Positions 1-11,357 of a stretch of 33,990 nucleotides of DNA are shown here, in pieces. The notes beneath the pieces are model-generated. The model saw only the letters and a program-made list of their open reading frames with translations, searched no databases and was not told the origin of the DNA. Every line of letters begins with the position of its first letter. The stretch's first letter is position 1. Origin of the DNA: Zychaea mexicana (taxonomy: Eukaryota > Mucoromycota > Mucoromycetes > Mucorales > Lichtheimiaceae); contig NW_026516894.1 in NCBI RefSeq assembly GCF_025766255.1, forward strand, positions 1 through 33,990, read 5' to 3'. The position numbers were made by a program, and so were the translations under genes.

Positions 1-953
1 ACTGTGACTGGCTGCTTGTACTGCCTCGCTGACAGTGATAAAGAAACACGATGAAGACGTGACAGTCGTGCTAGTGTTGGTGGCGCTGGAGACGTCTTCT
101 TTGCTGTAGTTGTCCCTGCTACTGCTGCATATCATATCATTATCCATGCATTCCTTGACAATTCTGTGAACATTGGCTTGCCGAATGACTCGTTTTGCTT
201 TGTCGGGTTCGTCAAGTGGGAGGTGGCATATGGTATGAACGATATACTGTGCCCGCGGAGGAACAGGTGGTTCAACATGAAACGACTTGATATTATAGCG
301 CTTACACAAAAAATCCTGCATTGGTGATTCCTTGAGTAATCTGTGGCATTCATTCTTGTCCACAAACAACGCTTCCAAGATGACTGGGCTTGTTCCAACT
401 TGTCGATATGCCTTTAAAGACCACGACGAAAAGTATTCGAGGAATGTTTTTGAAGCTGTCAACGGGTCGATGGCTAGATCGTCAAAGATAAAGTAAAGGA
501 TATTCGAAGGCCAGGGCTGAAAGCGGCGGCGATACGGCTTTTTGTGCCGATTACTGTTACATCTGGATAGGGTGCAATGCTGTTCATATCCGTCTTGTTC
601 GTTCTCTTGACAGGCTGATGGGTAAGCTGGAATAGAAAGAGAGAAAGAAAAAGATAGCGGCGGTCGTAGAAGATGAAAAGAAGAAACTAAGCGTAAATGG
701 TCAATTTGTCATGAAATAGCCACCCCATTGTTCTCGTTATCTATGCTGAAGTCAGAAAACGCCTTGTGCGATAGCCATAATACCTACATAACGGACAGCT
801 GTTCAAAAGAATCCATTCATCTGTTTTTGAAATGGAAAGGCTTATTGTTGTCGGCTACGACATCATCATGATAGCAGGGACTGGTAGATCTGTGTGTACA
901 TTAGAATAATGCTCAAGCATGTTTGTCAGTGTCTATCGAGGCACCAACTCACG
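1..953 (-). CDS. Unrecognised protein, internal fragment (partial)
   Basis: A long open frame on the minus strand runs from about 626 to the window edge without a stop. Its upstream end sits on a good 3' splice site (pyrimidine-rich tract, then CCAG, before 626). A second coding-looking stretch ends at 953 with a GTGAGT donor, and its phase (one base left over) fits the 626 acceptor, giving a putative 326-nt intron. The first exon or exons, and the start codon, are not resolved. The protein reads through a basic patch (KPYRRRFQPW), a hydrophobic run (NILYFIFDDLAIDP) and a charged middle, then becomes Ser/Thr-rich near the window edge. I do not recognise a family and assign no function. The next gene, NAA35, points away from it. 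The open frame and matching splice phase are seen; that this is one gene is inferred. Confidence 0.55.
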
Positions 954-1516
954 CCAAGCACAGTACAAGGATGGACCGCTGATACTTTCAGTGTCACCAC
1001 TACAATAATGCAGGGGGTGATGCAATGGTGCTTCAACAAGCCCGAGCCATCATAAGTTTCAAAAAAAAGAGAGTAGTTTACAAAATGATTCTGTATACAA
1101 TGGTAGTCACCGATGCTTTTCTATGGCTTAATGTTCTCTGTATAATTGCTCATTATCATCCTTTTTGTAATAATCGAAAAGTTGATATGTAAGAGTGCCC
1201 CTTCAGCAACCAAAGTTCATGTGCCATGAACACACACGAAAGCGGAATTTGCGGGGCATGTGCAACAGCCTAAAACGAAAAAGTCGAGCTCTTTCTTTCC
1301 GCCACCACAGAAGATCGATCCTGCGCGCAACAGCATGGATCCCATGACGGACAGTTTGCGAGGTACATGATTTACAACGCATCAAATCACTTTCTAATTA
1401 GCATCGTGGGGGAAACCGAAAAAGCTGTCTAGAGAGCACTTCGAAACGGAAACGTTTTATTAAGTTATGCGTTATCTTTTGTTCAAACATACAAAAACAC
1501 AGAGGCAATCTCAAAC
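954..1516. other. Intergenic or 5' region between divergent genes
   Basis: This spacer lies between the unresolved 5' end of the leftmost minus-strand gene and the NAA35 start. It may hold upstream exons of the minus-strand gene, since candidate acceptors lie near 1000-1030. A 60-codon minus-strand reading frame around 1203-1385 has no family resemblance and no splice context, so it is not called. No RNA gene or repeat is seen. Confidence 0.4.
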
Positions 1517-4500
1517 ATGGACATTACCAACGACCAAGGCCGATCGAGCGGCAACGGTTTTCTCGCACCACCTTGGAAAGATATTACACAGTTTCTTGAT
1601 GAAGCAACTGATGGTACCATATACAAAGAAACTCGTGTTTACTCAGAAAAAAAGGACAGAAAGAAAAGAGAGAGAGAGCTCATTGTGCGTTTTGCTGCGT
1701 AAATGTACCTTGTGATTGAATGATAGATTTCCAAGTCGGACAGCTCGTTCACCTCCAATCATTCACTTTGTTTGATGCCATGAGCGCGATTGAAATTATG
1801 GACCCAAAAATGGATACAGGCATGGTGTTAGACGGCGACGATAACACGAGTCAAACGTTTGATATAAACCGAGCACTCGACCCTGGTGAGCTTTTATGGA
1901 TCATGGATCGACTCTTAAGCTGTGAAGTACATATAAATTGAAAGAGAAAGAAAGGCTGTGCATGCCCAATCAAAAAAGAGAAGAGAAGGACGGCTAAGGG
2001 TGATATCGCATTACTATGACTATTTTAATTAATTGTATGATATAGATGGCATGGATATCAGGTCATTCCTTGGCACAGACCGTGTATACCAGCACATATT
2101 TTCATCATATCCGAGAGCTAGCGTCCGAGCAATATGAAAAGAGTTCCGAATCCACAATACGCAATGCTTTAAAGGCGTATCTTCTCGGCTCAGTCAAATG
2201 CTGTCAACATATATTCAATGAAATGTCTGCCTGTAACGTGTATGAGGTATCATATTTGTAGAAGGATGAAAGCGGCTGCGATAGGTGACAAAGTTTGACA
2301 GTTTGTAATATTGTAGGAAGAGGATTTCACTACAAACTTGTTTGGATTGTCACTCTACGAACAATACACGGATTCGATGGTGATGAACGAAATTGATACC
2401 TCGCTTATGGAACTACGCGAACTGGTGGATAAGGCCAATCCAAATGGTAAGCTTAGAAATGGGAACAACAAGTGGAATTATTGTAGGAAAGATGGAGGAT
2501 ATATCTATCGTTTTAGGGATGAGAGATTGTATTAAGTTATTGTATTTGCACAGGTCTATCCACACATTCCGCTGCGGAATTAGCTCCTTTGTACAACCGT
2601 TTATACATGCGCAAGTCATATTTGCTTGGCCTGATCTATGTATCACATACACAATGTTCGTACTTATCCCATGCCAAGGCCGAATTTGAGAATATCTTGC
2701 AGCTGTTGAACGTCAAAGAGGATCAGCTTTCGATTTCTGCAACCATCAGCAAAGGAAAAGTGGTTGAAGGAGGTATGGAAGGGGGCAAAAAGATAATAAC
2801 GAAGATAGCATACTGCTGGATGAACGAGTATTAATAATTGTTTTGCTTAAATTCACAGCATTTGATCCTAGTATCAATCGTAAACTGACAGCACAGGCGC
2901 CTCCTCGACCAATTACCTTGCCTTCCGATGAAGAGGTAATGCATATAGGGCGTTGTTTTTTCCATCACACTTCTTGTCTAACCAAAAGCAACATTTAGTC
3001 CTACGGGCATTTCCAAGAACTCATCGGACGATTGATCTCGATCTGTGGAGTGACTCAATACCCATCCATTGTATCTCTATTAGTAAGTATACTTATATAT
3101 ATTGTTTGTTGTACTCTATTTTTTAAGAATATTAAAAAGTAAAAAATTGACATATGATCGTTTATCATTAGAATTATTTCAAAAGCTTTGGTGCCAAACA
3201 ACCCCCTCCAGACGCATTTTCTCGATCCAAATTAAACGTAAGCCTAACTATAACGACAACCTCTAAGCAACACCATGCACACATATTACGCTATATAAAC
3301 ACTGCTTCTATTCAAAAGCGAAAATCATGCTTAAAACATTCATACTTCTTTAGTCACTCTTGTACCATGATTCACGCGTATTTGGAACAGATTCTGTGGT
3401 CAACTTTGTATCACTAGCTATTGACGAACTTGTACGACCTCCTCGATGGATTCTTTTCCCTGGATCTATACGCGTTCCTGAACATGTGTCGTCCTCACCA
3501 CTTTTAGACGAAACCCGAAAAGCGCTCAGCGAGTTCCTCGAACGTGCTGCTCTGGTAAATAGTTTTGATGATATATATTTGGGTGAAGGGCGCTGATTTA
3601 TTTGACTTTTTTTTATTAATATGCTATATGTATAAATAGCCTTTTATAGATTATTTTAAAATACAATGTCACAATCGCTCACGCCAACGTAGAATAATGT
3701 GTAAAGTACTTAATGAATGGGAAATGCTTCAAGACGAGGTAAGAAAAGGCTGCGAGTACAAGTAATATATATACACATCAACAAAGTGGCATGCTTTTTT
3801 AAAAGTACCTTTATTTTAAATATAGGCCGCAGTAATCGATGAAAAGATTCAAAATTTAGCAGTAAGCAAGGAGAAAATAAGAAGAGGGAGGAAAGGAGGA
3901 GTATCTATCTGCCTTGTTTACTCAAAAGTGTTCTGTTTATAGCATTTCGATTCTCCACAAAACTATTTCTCATCATGGGCTTACCTTGTCAAACTTGAAA
4001 TGATGGAAACAATTGTTCTGCTTGGTTTTGAATTGGAATTGTACGGTAGTAACGAATATGTAATGATGTACTTGTAAGTGGGCTTTTCTCGGAGCAAATG
4101 ACAATGGCTTGGGGAAAGAATGAAAACTGATAGATAGTTTAATCCAGGTACCTAATAGAAGTGCTGAAAGCTCAGGAGCTATTACTAGAGCACGTTCAAA
4201 CACAAATTGTTTTACAGCGTAAGAAAGAAGTGCTTTTGATAGTTACAAAGAGAAGTATGGAAATCCCTTTATCACTAACTTCTCAAACTTCTTTATACCT
4301 CCAGGAAACGAAGCTTCAAATGTCGATAAGAAGGGCAAAGGCAGAAAAATCCCACAAGAGACCACTGCTTCGTTCGACCACGCAATTCAATGTGTCCAAA
4401 GTCAACGATACCAGAACGAAGCACAAATCCGGATGGCGAGCGGCATTTGCAATCTTTTACTGGCGGTTATATATGAAACGCATCAACTAGACTTATTGAA

Positions 4501-4972
4501 GCCACGATTCGATGATGAGGCAACACGATTCCGCCAACGAACCAAACCTTTCTTGGGCATAGCATCTCCACCACAACCAACCGTTGAGGCAATAGCAAAG
4601 ACGATCGAAACGAATGCCTCGTTGGATAAAAATGATATATTAGCTCATTTACAAGCGGCATTAAAAAAAATTGAGATGGTCAACAATATGTCGACTGAAC
4701 AAACAAGAACGGAAATGTGTCGAGATTCATTTAATCAGGTAAGGAATCCTAATATAGTCTATTGAAGATTTTCATCCAATCCCTCAGCATTCAAATGAAC
4801 GATAACACTTATATATGCGAATAACAATAACTAGGACATGGCCGGGATGAAGCGTACTTGTTTAGGAAATATCATCACCATTAAGAAACTTTCTGACGAG
4901 AAAAACAACTCGACGAAGGTAGACGTTACCTTCAGATATCATCCGTCTTGGCCTGTCATTGAATTGAAATAA
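1517..4972 (+). CDS. NAA35: NatC N-alpha-acetyltransferase auxiliary subunit NAA35 (Mak10)
   Basis: NAA35/Mak10 is the large auxiliary subunit of NatC, which with Naa30 and Naa38 acetylates nascent proteins starting Met-hydrophobic at the ribosome. Fifteen exons join in phase: 1517-1613, 1727-1926, 2046-2246, 2317-2446, 2554-2772, 2859-2935, 2999-3082, 3172-3237, 3354-3554, 3640-3738, 3826-3861, 3943-4073, 4148-4218, 4305-4738 and 4835-4972. They give 727 residues, close to the human protein's roughly 725. Family marks include PPWKDITQFLDEA at the N-terminus, the Mak10 signature AMSAIEIMDPKMDTGM, GHSLAQTVYTS, CHNRSRQRR and the C-terminal FRYHPSWPVIELK. The acceptor before 3640 is preferred over a later AG because only it keeps phase and yields the family-like PFIDYFKIQCHNR. 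The start is the first ATG in frame upstream of the conserved W. SF3A3 follows in tandem after 230 bp. Confidence 0.93.
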
Positions 4973-5202
4973 TGTATAAAAACCACAACTACTGCTGCTT
5001 TTCGTACAAAAAAAAGCAGAAAAAAGTATTTATATAATAGACCTAAAAAAACTGTATATTTATCTATCATTGAATAAGAGTGTTTTCTGTCAGGCATCGC
5101 CGTTGATTTCAAAATTCATTTGCCGAACGGTTTCTTGTCAGGTGTTGGACAGAAACGGACGACAGACTGAACCTTTACCTTTATTTTCTTTCAAAGCTAA
5201 AA

Positions 5203-7227
5203 ATGAATAATTTGATCGAACGACAAAGAGGGTAGGAAAACCATCAGTTAATAACTGTTTGATATATAAAAACCAACTTGTTTAGCTCACCAATTTTGAG
5301 CATACGTTAGTCTCCATGAAGAGATCGAACGTTTGGAGCAAGCGATCGTTGATCAGTTCATGCAAGATCCAAAGACACATCGCGAACGTTTACGCAACGA
5401 ACATGTCGTCGACAAATTTCTGACTCGCATTGCCGACAAGAGTGAAAATTTGTACGATATGTATGAAGATAAGAATGGGTATGATTGCTATATACACTCT
5501 TTTATATCATTGCAAAAGTAAATCATTTGTTAGTCATGTACTATTCTGACACTTTGCGTTATATTAGATTACGACAGTCCGAAGTCGAAGCTCTATCTGC
5601 ATCAACAGAATTCAGCGAGTTTTATGAACGTTTACGCGTAATTAAAGACCACCATCGCAAATACCCTAATGAACCCGTTGAACCTCCAGAAATGGAATTC
5701 ATCCATATGAATTTGAATAATGGAGCTGGTGGCGAAGAAGGCGAAGAAGACGGTAAGGAACTAAACCATTGGACTTATATTCTAGCTCATGATACTGAAC
5801 TGTACATACTCCTACATTTTCAGAACTCGAGAAAAAGTTCTCTGGTGAAGAAAGCTATGGCCGGTACCTGGATATGAATGAATTGCACAACGAATATGTC
5901 AACTTGAAAGACGTAAAAAAGCTGGATTATTTGCAGTACCTGAGCGAATTTGATGATTTCGCTCAAGCGTACCCAAGGAATATCAAAACAAGTCCAGAAT
6001 ATAAGCAGTATGTATATCCTCTGGACAAGTAAAGAGTTATTTATACATTTACTAAAATTATTATGATTTATTGTTAGGTATTTGGATCATTTGAAAACAT
6101 ATCTGTACTCATTTTTCCGCCGAGCAAAACCATTGTTTGACCTTGTTGAGATGGAGAAACAAGTAGACAAGGATTTGGAAGAAAAGTGGGAAAAAGGGCA
6201 AATCCCTGGATGGGAAGAGATCGGAAATGACATGGTGGATTCGGACGTATACTGTGAAGCTTGTAAGTGGCGTTCAGTTTGCATATCAAGGGAGAAAGGT
6301 AGAAAAAATTAAGTTATCTAATACAGCTCTATGAAAATAATAGGTCAAAAACAATTCACAAAGAAAACTGTGTACGATAGTCATTTGACAGGAAAGAAAC
6401 ATCGAAAGAATGCCGAAAAGTTGCAAGGAGAGCAGCAAGAACAAACAAACGGTGAATATAATGGCAGTGCCAAACAAGACCGACGAAGAGGACTTGCACG
6501 AAACGAACTTCTGATAGCAAAATACGCCGAAGGATTGTCAGATATTCGAGAAGAGACCAAAAGCAATGTGGAACGAAAGCAGGCACTTACAGACAAAGAA
6601 CGTACAGTAAGTACTGACTATTGGCTACTATGAAAAACGGCTAAAAGAAGCTAAATTCGCAACATGTCATCTCTATCCATAGCTCGAACAAGATCAGGAA
6701 GAAATCGATCTTGCTGAGCAAGAATCAGATGATGAAGACGAAGATCGTATCTACAATCCACTCAAACTACCACTTGGTTGGGATGGCAAGCCAATTCCTT
6801 ACTGGTTGTATAAGCTTCATGGTTTGGGTGTGGAGTATCCATGCGAAATTTGCGGCAATTATGTCTACATGGGTCGTAAGGCATTCGATAAACATTTCCA
6901 AGAATGGCGACACGCGCACGGTATGCGCTGTCTTGGCATCCCGAACACTCGACATTTCCATGAAATCACAAAGATTGATGACGCCTTTGCCTGTAAATAT
7001 TTATGATTTACAATTAGCGGGGAGAGGACAAAGAGTTGGATATATATATAATTTAACGTGCTTTACTAATCTGTCTATTTTACATCTACGTAGTATATGC
7101 AAAGTTAAAGAAAGAAAACGCGGCTGCAGACTTTGTTGCTGACTCCATGGAAGAATACGAAGATGATGAAGGCAACGTATACAACAGAAAGACCTACGAA
7201 GATCTGCGACGACAAGGCATCATCTAG
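5203..7227 (+). CDS. SF3A3: Splicing factor 3A subunit 3 (SF3a60 / Prp9)
   Basis: SF3A3/Prp9 is a U2 snRNP protein needed for prespliceosome assembly and branch-site engagement in the nucleus. Eight exons join in phase: 5203-5231, 5311-5478, 5568-5752, 5824-6007, 6078-6262, 6344-6606, 6683-6992 and 7094-7227, giving 485 residues against about 501 in human. A 29-nt first exon supplies [10 protein letters not shown] and joins to [10 protein letters not shown], matching the family's N-terminal helix. Residues near 200 read [10 protein letters not shown]. Next comes a C2H2-like finger (YCEAC...HLTGKKH), as in yeast Prp9; in human this region is instead a SAP-type segment. Then come [19 protein letters not shown] and the conserved C-terminal finger [11 protein letters not shown]...[13 protein letters not shown]. 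It ends with [12 protein letters not shown]. An AATAAA lies at 7287. The next gene converges on it, 167 bp away. Confidence 0.96.
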
Positions 7228-7286
7228 ATATACTGTGTTATATATATAAAGAGAGAAAAGGGTAACAAAAAAAGCATTTCTAAAAT

Positions 7287-7292
7287 AATAAA
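7287..7292 (+). promoter_or_regulatory. Candidate polyadenylation signal of SF3A3
   Basis: A perfect AATAAA lies 60 nt past the SF3A3 stop codon, followed by an AT-rich stretch ending in an alternating TA run. It sits in the short spacer between convergent genes. The hexamer is seen; its use is inferred. Confidence 0.5.
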
Positions 7293-7394
7293 TATTTATA
7301 TATATATATACAAAAAGCCAAAAGTTGCATGTACAAAAAAGAAGGACCAAACCAATCCTTCACACAACTCTCCATATATCATCTGCTACTACGC

Positions 7395-9608
7395 TCACTC
7401 TTCATCCAGACTTGAAACGATGCCACCTTGTCGTATGATATCTGCCGCTTCAAGCCCTTTCAAAACTGCGTCGTTGGGGCACTTGTCGGGAGCAAAATGA
7501 ACGACAAAGGAAATATTGGGGGTATATAAACGAGGCAACGTATTAAACGTCTGGTCATCACCGTCCAACAACAAGACGTGGTTTCGGTTTTCGGGCCTGT
7601 TGATAACGTCAGCCATGGCACCTTGTTCAAACGACGGACCACGGTTATACCACTCGATGGTATCTTGAACCTCGCGAAGAAACTGTAAGCTCCAGCGCGA
7701 GTTTCGAATCAAGAACACGCCGGCATTGATCATTTTATCTTGATGTGGCCGGGCAATAATCAAGTCGATTTCATTAAAGTTGCCTTGGTAACTGTTGCTA
7801 GCTTTTTCCAATAGGGCCTCGATCGACCGACTCTGATCCATGACAACAGCATCCATATCCAGCCAAAACAACCATCGATATTTGGGCAAGAGCTTTTCAA
7901 CCACGTCGATCTTTCCCCAGACAATTTTACGATGCTTGACTAGTTGCTGTGCGAACTCCGAGGATCGTGCGACGAACGAGTAGCCATGCTTGATAGCATA
8001 CTGACGCTTGTTCTCAGCTGCGAGGGTTGCTGATGGTTCCATACACGAATCATATATATACGACGACGTTACTACGGCAATGCTTGCTGGATCACGGTCG
8101 TTGGGTCGATCGGATGAATAATAGTGCCGTGTGCATGTAGAAAGGGAACGTAAACTAGTCCATCGCGCCAAATCGGAAAAGTCACTGTCTTGATATACTT
8201 TTGTGATTGCTTGGTCTTCGATATGAACGGACTCGACATTGTTCTCCCATCGGATAAATCGTCGGGTATCGCTAAACCGGTCTTCGCGAACAAATTCGGG
8301 AATAAGACGACCTTGCTCTTCAACGGCTTCTTCAGGTTCCAAGGTGGCATCTGTTTCTGCTTTGAGCACACCCGATACCGCACGGTAATAGTTGTAGGTG
8401 TTGGTTAGCAAATGTTTGGACACGGCAAATTGTTGTTGAATCTGGTCACGTTTGCTCATGGCCAGCTGCGCAGCATCAGCACCGATAATGGCAGCATGCT
8501 TGTCATCTTCCGTACCGGAAAATGAGCCCCATATTAAATTCAGTGGTTGATCCATACTGACCACGTAAGGCATGTTGGAGTACTCGCCGATTACGCCTGC
8601 GTCGAGCTCGCGTTTAATGACGTGTAGCTGAAGGAATGTTTCAATATCTTGAATGATCAGATAGTCATACTCGATCCGTCGAGATGTTTTGAGTGTACTT
8701 TCAACCTAGTACAATTTTGGATAAAAGTATGTGAGTTAAAAAAGAAATGAAAGAAAATGTTACCGTTGGCGTTTTATAGTTGTTGTTGTTGTTGTTGTTT
8801 TTAGATCGTCCAGCACTTTTTGCTTATGAGCACTCACCCAGTCCAAAACAGTTTCTTGTTCAAAGGGCACATGGCTTGGCATTTCTACCATATCGTTCCA
8901 TTCCATTTTCTCGGCTTCGTATTGGCGTCGCTGTGGTGTATTGGATGGTGGCGGCCCACCATGGATCCAGAAAGTATAAAACACGTCCGTATTGTATCGC
9001 ATGCAGGGGATAAGATTGTCGTACAATCCAAAATAGGATGACCGGATCAGGTTCCGCCGCGATTGGTACGGAGCTTCGGAGGCAATGACGATAATGTACG
9101 CATAGTGGATTGAGCCATCGGTTGTTTCAACAACTGATGCTTCTAATGTTCCTTGGCCGTCGTCATCGTCTGAAAATGGTGGTTTCTGTGGTGAAGCTGT
9201 CGTATCTTCTGGTGCTGGGGCTGGTGGTAGAATTGCTGGTGCTGCTGGTCTTGGTGCTGCAGGTGAAACACCAGCCGATGCTTCATCTGCTGCTATTGCT
9301 GCCCCGGTACCAACATCAACATTTCCGGCGAAGACCGATGATGATGATAATGGCGGTAGCTCTTGTTTCGACGGAATAATGTTTGAGATGTATAGGTCAT
9401 AACCATCTTCTGCTGGCGCCTTTGAAACGAGCCTTGCATTGAATGCCAATAGAAATAGAAGGCACGTCAGCAATAGCATTAGGACGGCTCGGCGAGTACT
9501 GTTGCCATCAATTCCCGGTAGGGGTTGCTGTTGTCCTATCCATAATGCCTCGTGTGGTGGTGATGGTTGTTGTTGTTGCTGCTGCTGCTGCTGCTGCTTT
9601 TTTGTCAT
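7395..9608 (-). CDS. Type II membrane glycosyltransferase: degenerate GT31-like region joined to a GT34 (GMA12/MNN10) domain
   Basis: Two exons, 9608-8764 and 8697-7395, encode 715 residues; phase requires the acceptor after GAAAG rather than the TAG ten bases upstream. A short cytoplasmic tail with a Gln run is followed by one membrane anchor (AVLMLLLTCLLFLLAF) and a Pro/Ala-rich stem, the layout of Golgi glycosyltransferases. The first lumenal domain resembles GT31 galactosyltransferases (YQSRRNLIRSSYFG, then YDYLIIQD, then IWGSF), but the usual Asp triad reads IQD. The second domain is a convincing GT34: HGYSF, WGKIDVVEKLL, the DxD-type WLDMDAVVMD, INAGVFLIRNSRWSLQFL, EQGAM and VHFAPDKCPN. 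GT34 enzymes transfer galactose, mannose or xylose; the substrate here is unknown. An in-frame ATG at 9719 would add 37 residues. I chose 9608 because it gives a short tail before the anchor. Confidence 0.85.
8778..8801 (+). repeat. Short TTG trinucleotide run at an exon end
   Basis: A TTG run that, read on the minus strand, encodes a Thr tract at the end of exon 1 of the glycosyltransferase, about 15 nt before the splice donor. Length change here would alter a linker rather than a catalytic motif. A second run at about 9569-9598 encodes the N-terminal Gln tract of the same protein. Confidence 0.7.
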
Positions 9609-11333
9609 TCGTTTTGTGTGGGAAAGTAAAGAAACGAAGAAAGAATGCAAAAATAAACGCTGCTGGCCCGAGTGTAAAAAAGGAGAAAGGGTTGAAAAGC
9701 TCAGCCTCGGGTTACGCACACACCATTGTTGTTAAACCGCACATAAAAAGAGATCCCTCATGGTTTATATCCATACCACAGCGCCTCTTTCACCCACATA
9801 GTTGTTTACAAAACAGCAACTAGAATAGTACATAGAATAAAGGAATCAGAGGTAAAAACCATTCTATCTTTTGGTTATGTTTATGCTATAAAGGGGGCAC
9901 AGAAAGGATATAATAAAAATAGAGTTGGCTTAAAGAGTGGCTCAATTCAGTAAAGACCCGTTTCACAATGGTTGCTTGAGGTCCAGAAAGCATGAACGTA
10001 GATCTTTATAAGGTTATTATATAGTATTATATGCTTTTTTAAAATCTTAGTGCTACTGTATATGGTGGCATAGTAGTCTAATCTCGGCAATAAAAGATGG
10101 TATACTCAGCAAAACAGTATAAGCGTGGCGCTGTTTTCATTTTCTGTCAGACTTATACATCGTTTGCAAAATACAGGAGATATTATACAACAGCTTCATT
10201 TATGCTAGCGATTGTACTCACGCACCAATACAACAATTTGGTTATTGGCGGCGGGGTAACACAATGAAAATCACACAAACAGTCGATTCAGCTAAGGACA
10301 TAGCCACATCCGCATGTGGGAAGAATGCGACAATCACTTTTTATTTAGGTTTCTAGGAGCAAGATCTATACCTGTTCTAGCTCAATTTGTAACAGTGTGG
10401 TATGCAAGTTACCCAGAGGATGACTGGGGACTGATAAAAAGACGTTGAAAAAGGTAAACGTGGGAGAATCATCACGTGAAACCATTACAATTCAACATAA
10501 CACAAAGGGTTGTCATACGTACTCATGCAATTATCACGACATTCAGTACCATGAAGGATTGTTGAGCAAAGCTGCTGCCTACCTATAAGCTACTATTAAC
10601 TGACAGTTGCTATTGAACGCGCAGTTTTCTACTTCAATACTATGCAATCAGCTCTCACACTAATTTTACGTTTATAGACATCTACTGTGTCCTCTTCGTT
10701 AATATCCGAACTTAACGATTAACCGCAAGTCGATTGTGACTCGCAAACTGTTGTTGCTATCTGACAACAATAGCAGCAGTAGCGACTGTATCGAATTTGC
10801 GCACAGAGGCAACAAACTTCAATTAGACGTCCGATGGCGCCCTCTATTTGATCCCACAGCCCGGTGATTGCTTCTTTGTCGTTCACAAGAGGTTGTAGGG
10901 ACCCAGCAGGAGGGGCATTTTCGTTGCGCACCATCAGATATAGGTTCGATGTTGCTTCGCTTGAATGAAGGCGCTTTGCTTTTCCTGTTTTTACGGTTTT
11001 CTGATTTTGGTTTTATGGTGCTTTAATCGTTTCAAAACTTTAAAGCATCTGAAAACGTTCTTCGACACTGTCGCTGGCATACGAATGAATTAAAGTTATG
11101 GGAGCTGTGTACGTGGATATGTATAATCTCGCTTTTGTGACCACTTGTACATTTGTGCTATGTAGTTGCAAGAAGTATTATTTGTTTGCAATTGTCGAAT
11201 GTGCAAAATATACTGCTGTAAGATTGAATACAGTACACGTTTTTTCCATAACGGTAGAATACATACTAGTGTATACAATGAGTGCATGCAAATATTACAT
11301 AGTAAAATCACATTTACCTGGCTTTCCTCAGTA

Positions 11334-11357
11334 ACTGTGTTATGTATATAACACAGT
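11334..11357. repeat. Perfect 10-bp inverted repeat with 4-nt loop
   Basis: ACTGTGTTAT and ATAACACAGT are exact reverse complements separated by GTAT. The 24-nt palindrome lies in the gene-poor stretch with no adjacent coding region. It could be a hairpin, a dimer-binding site or a relic of a transposon end. Only the symmetry is seen. Confidence 0.7.
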
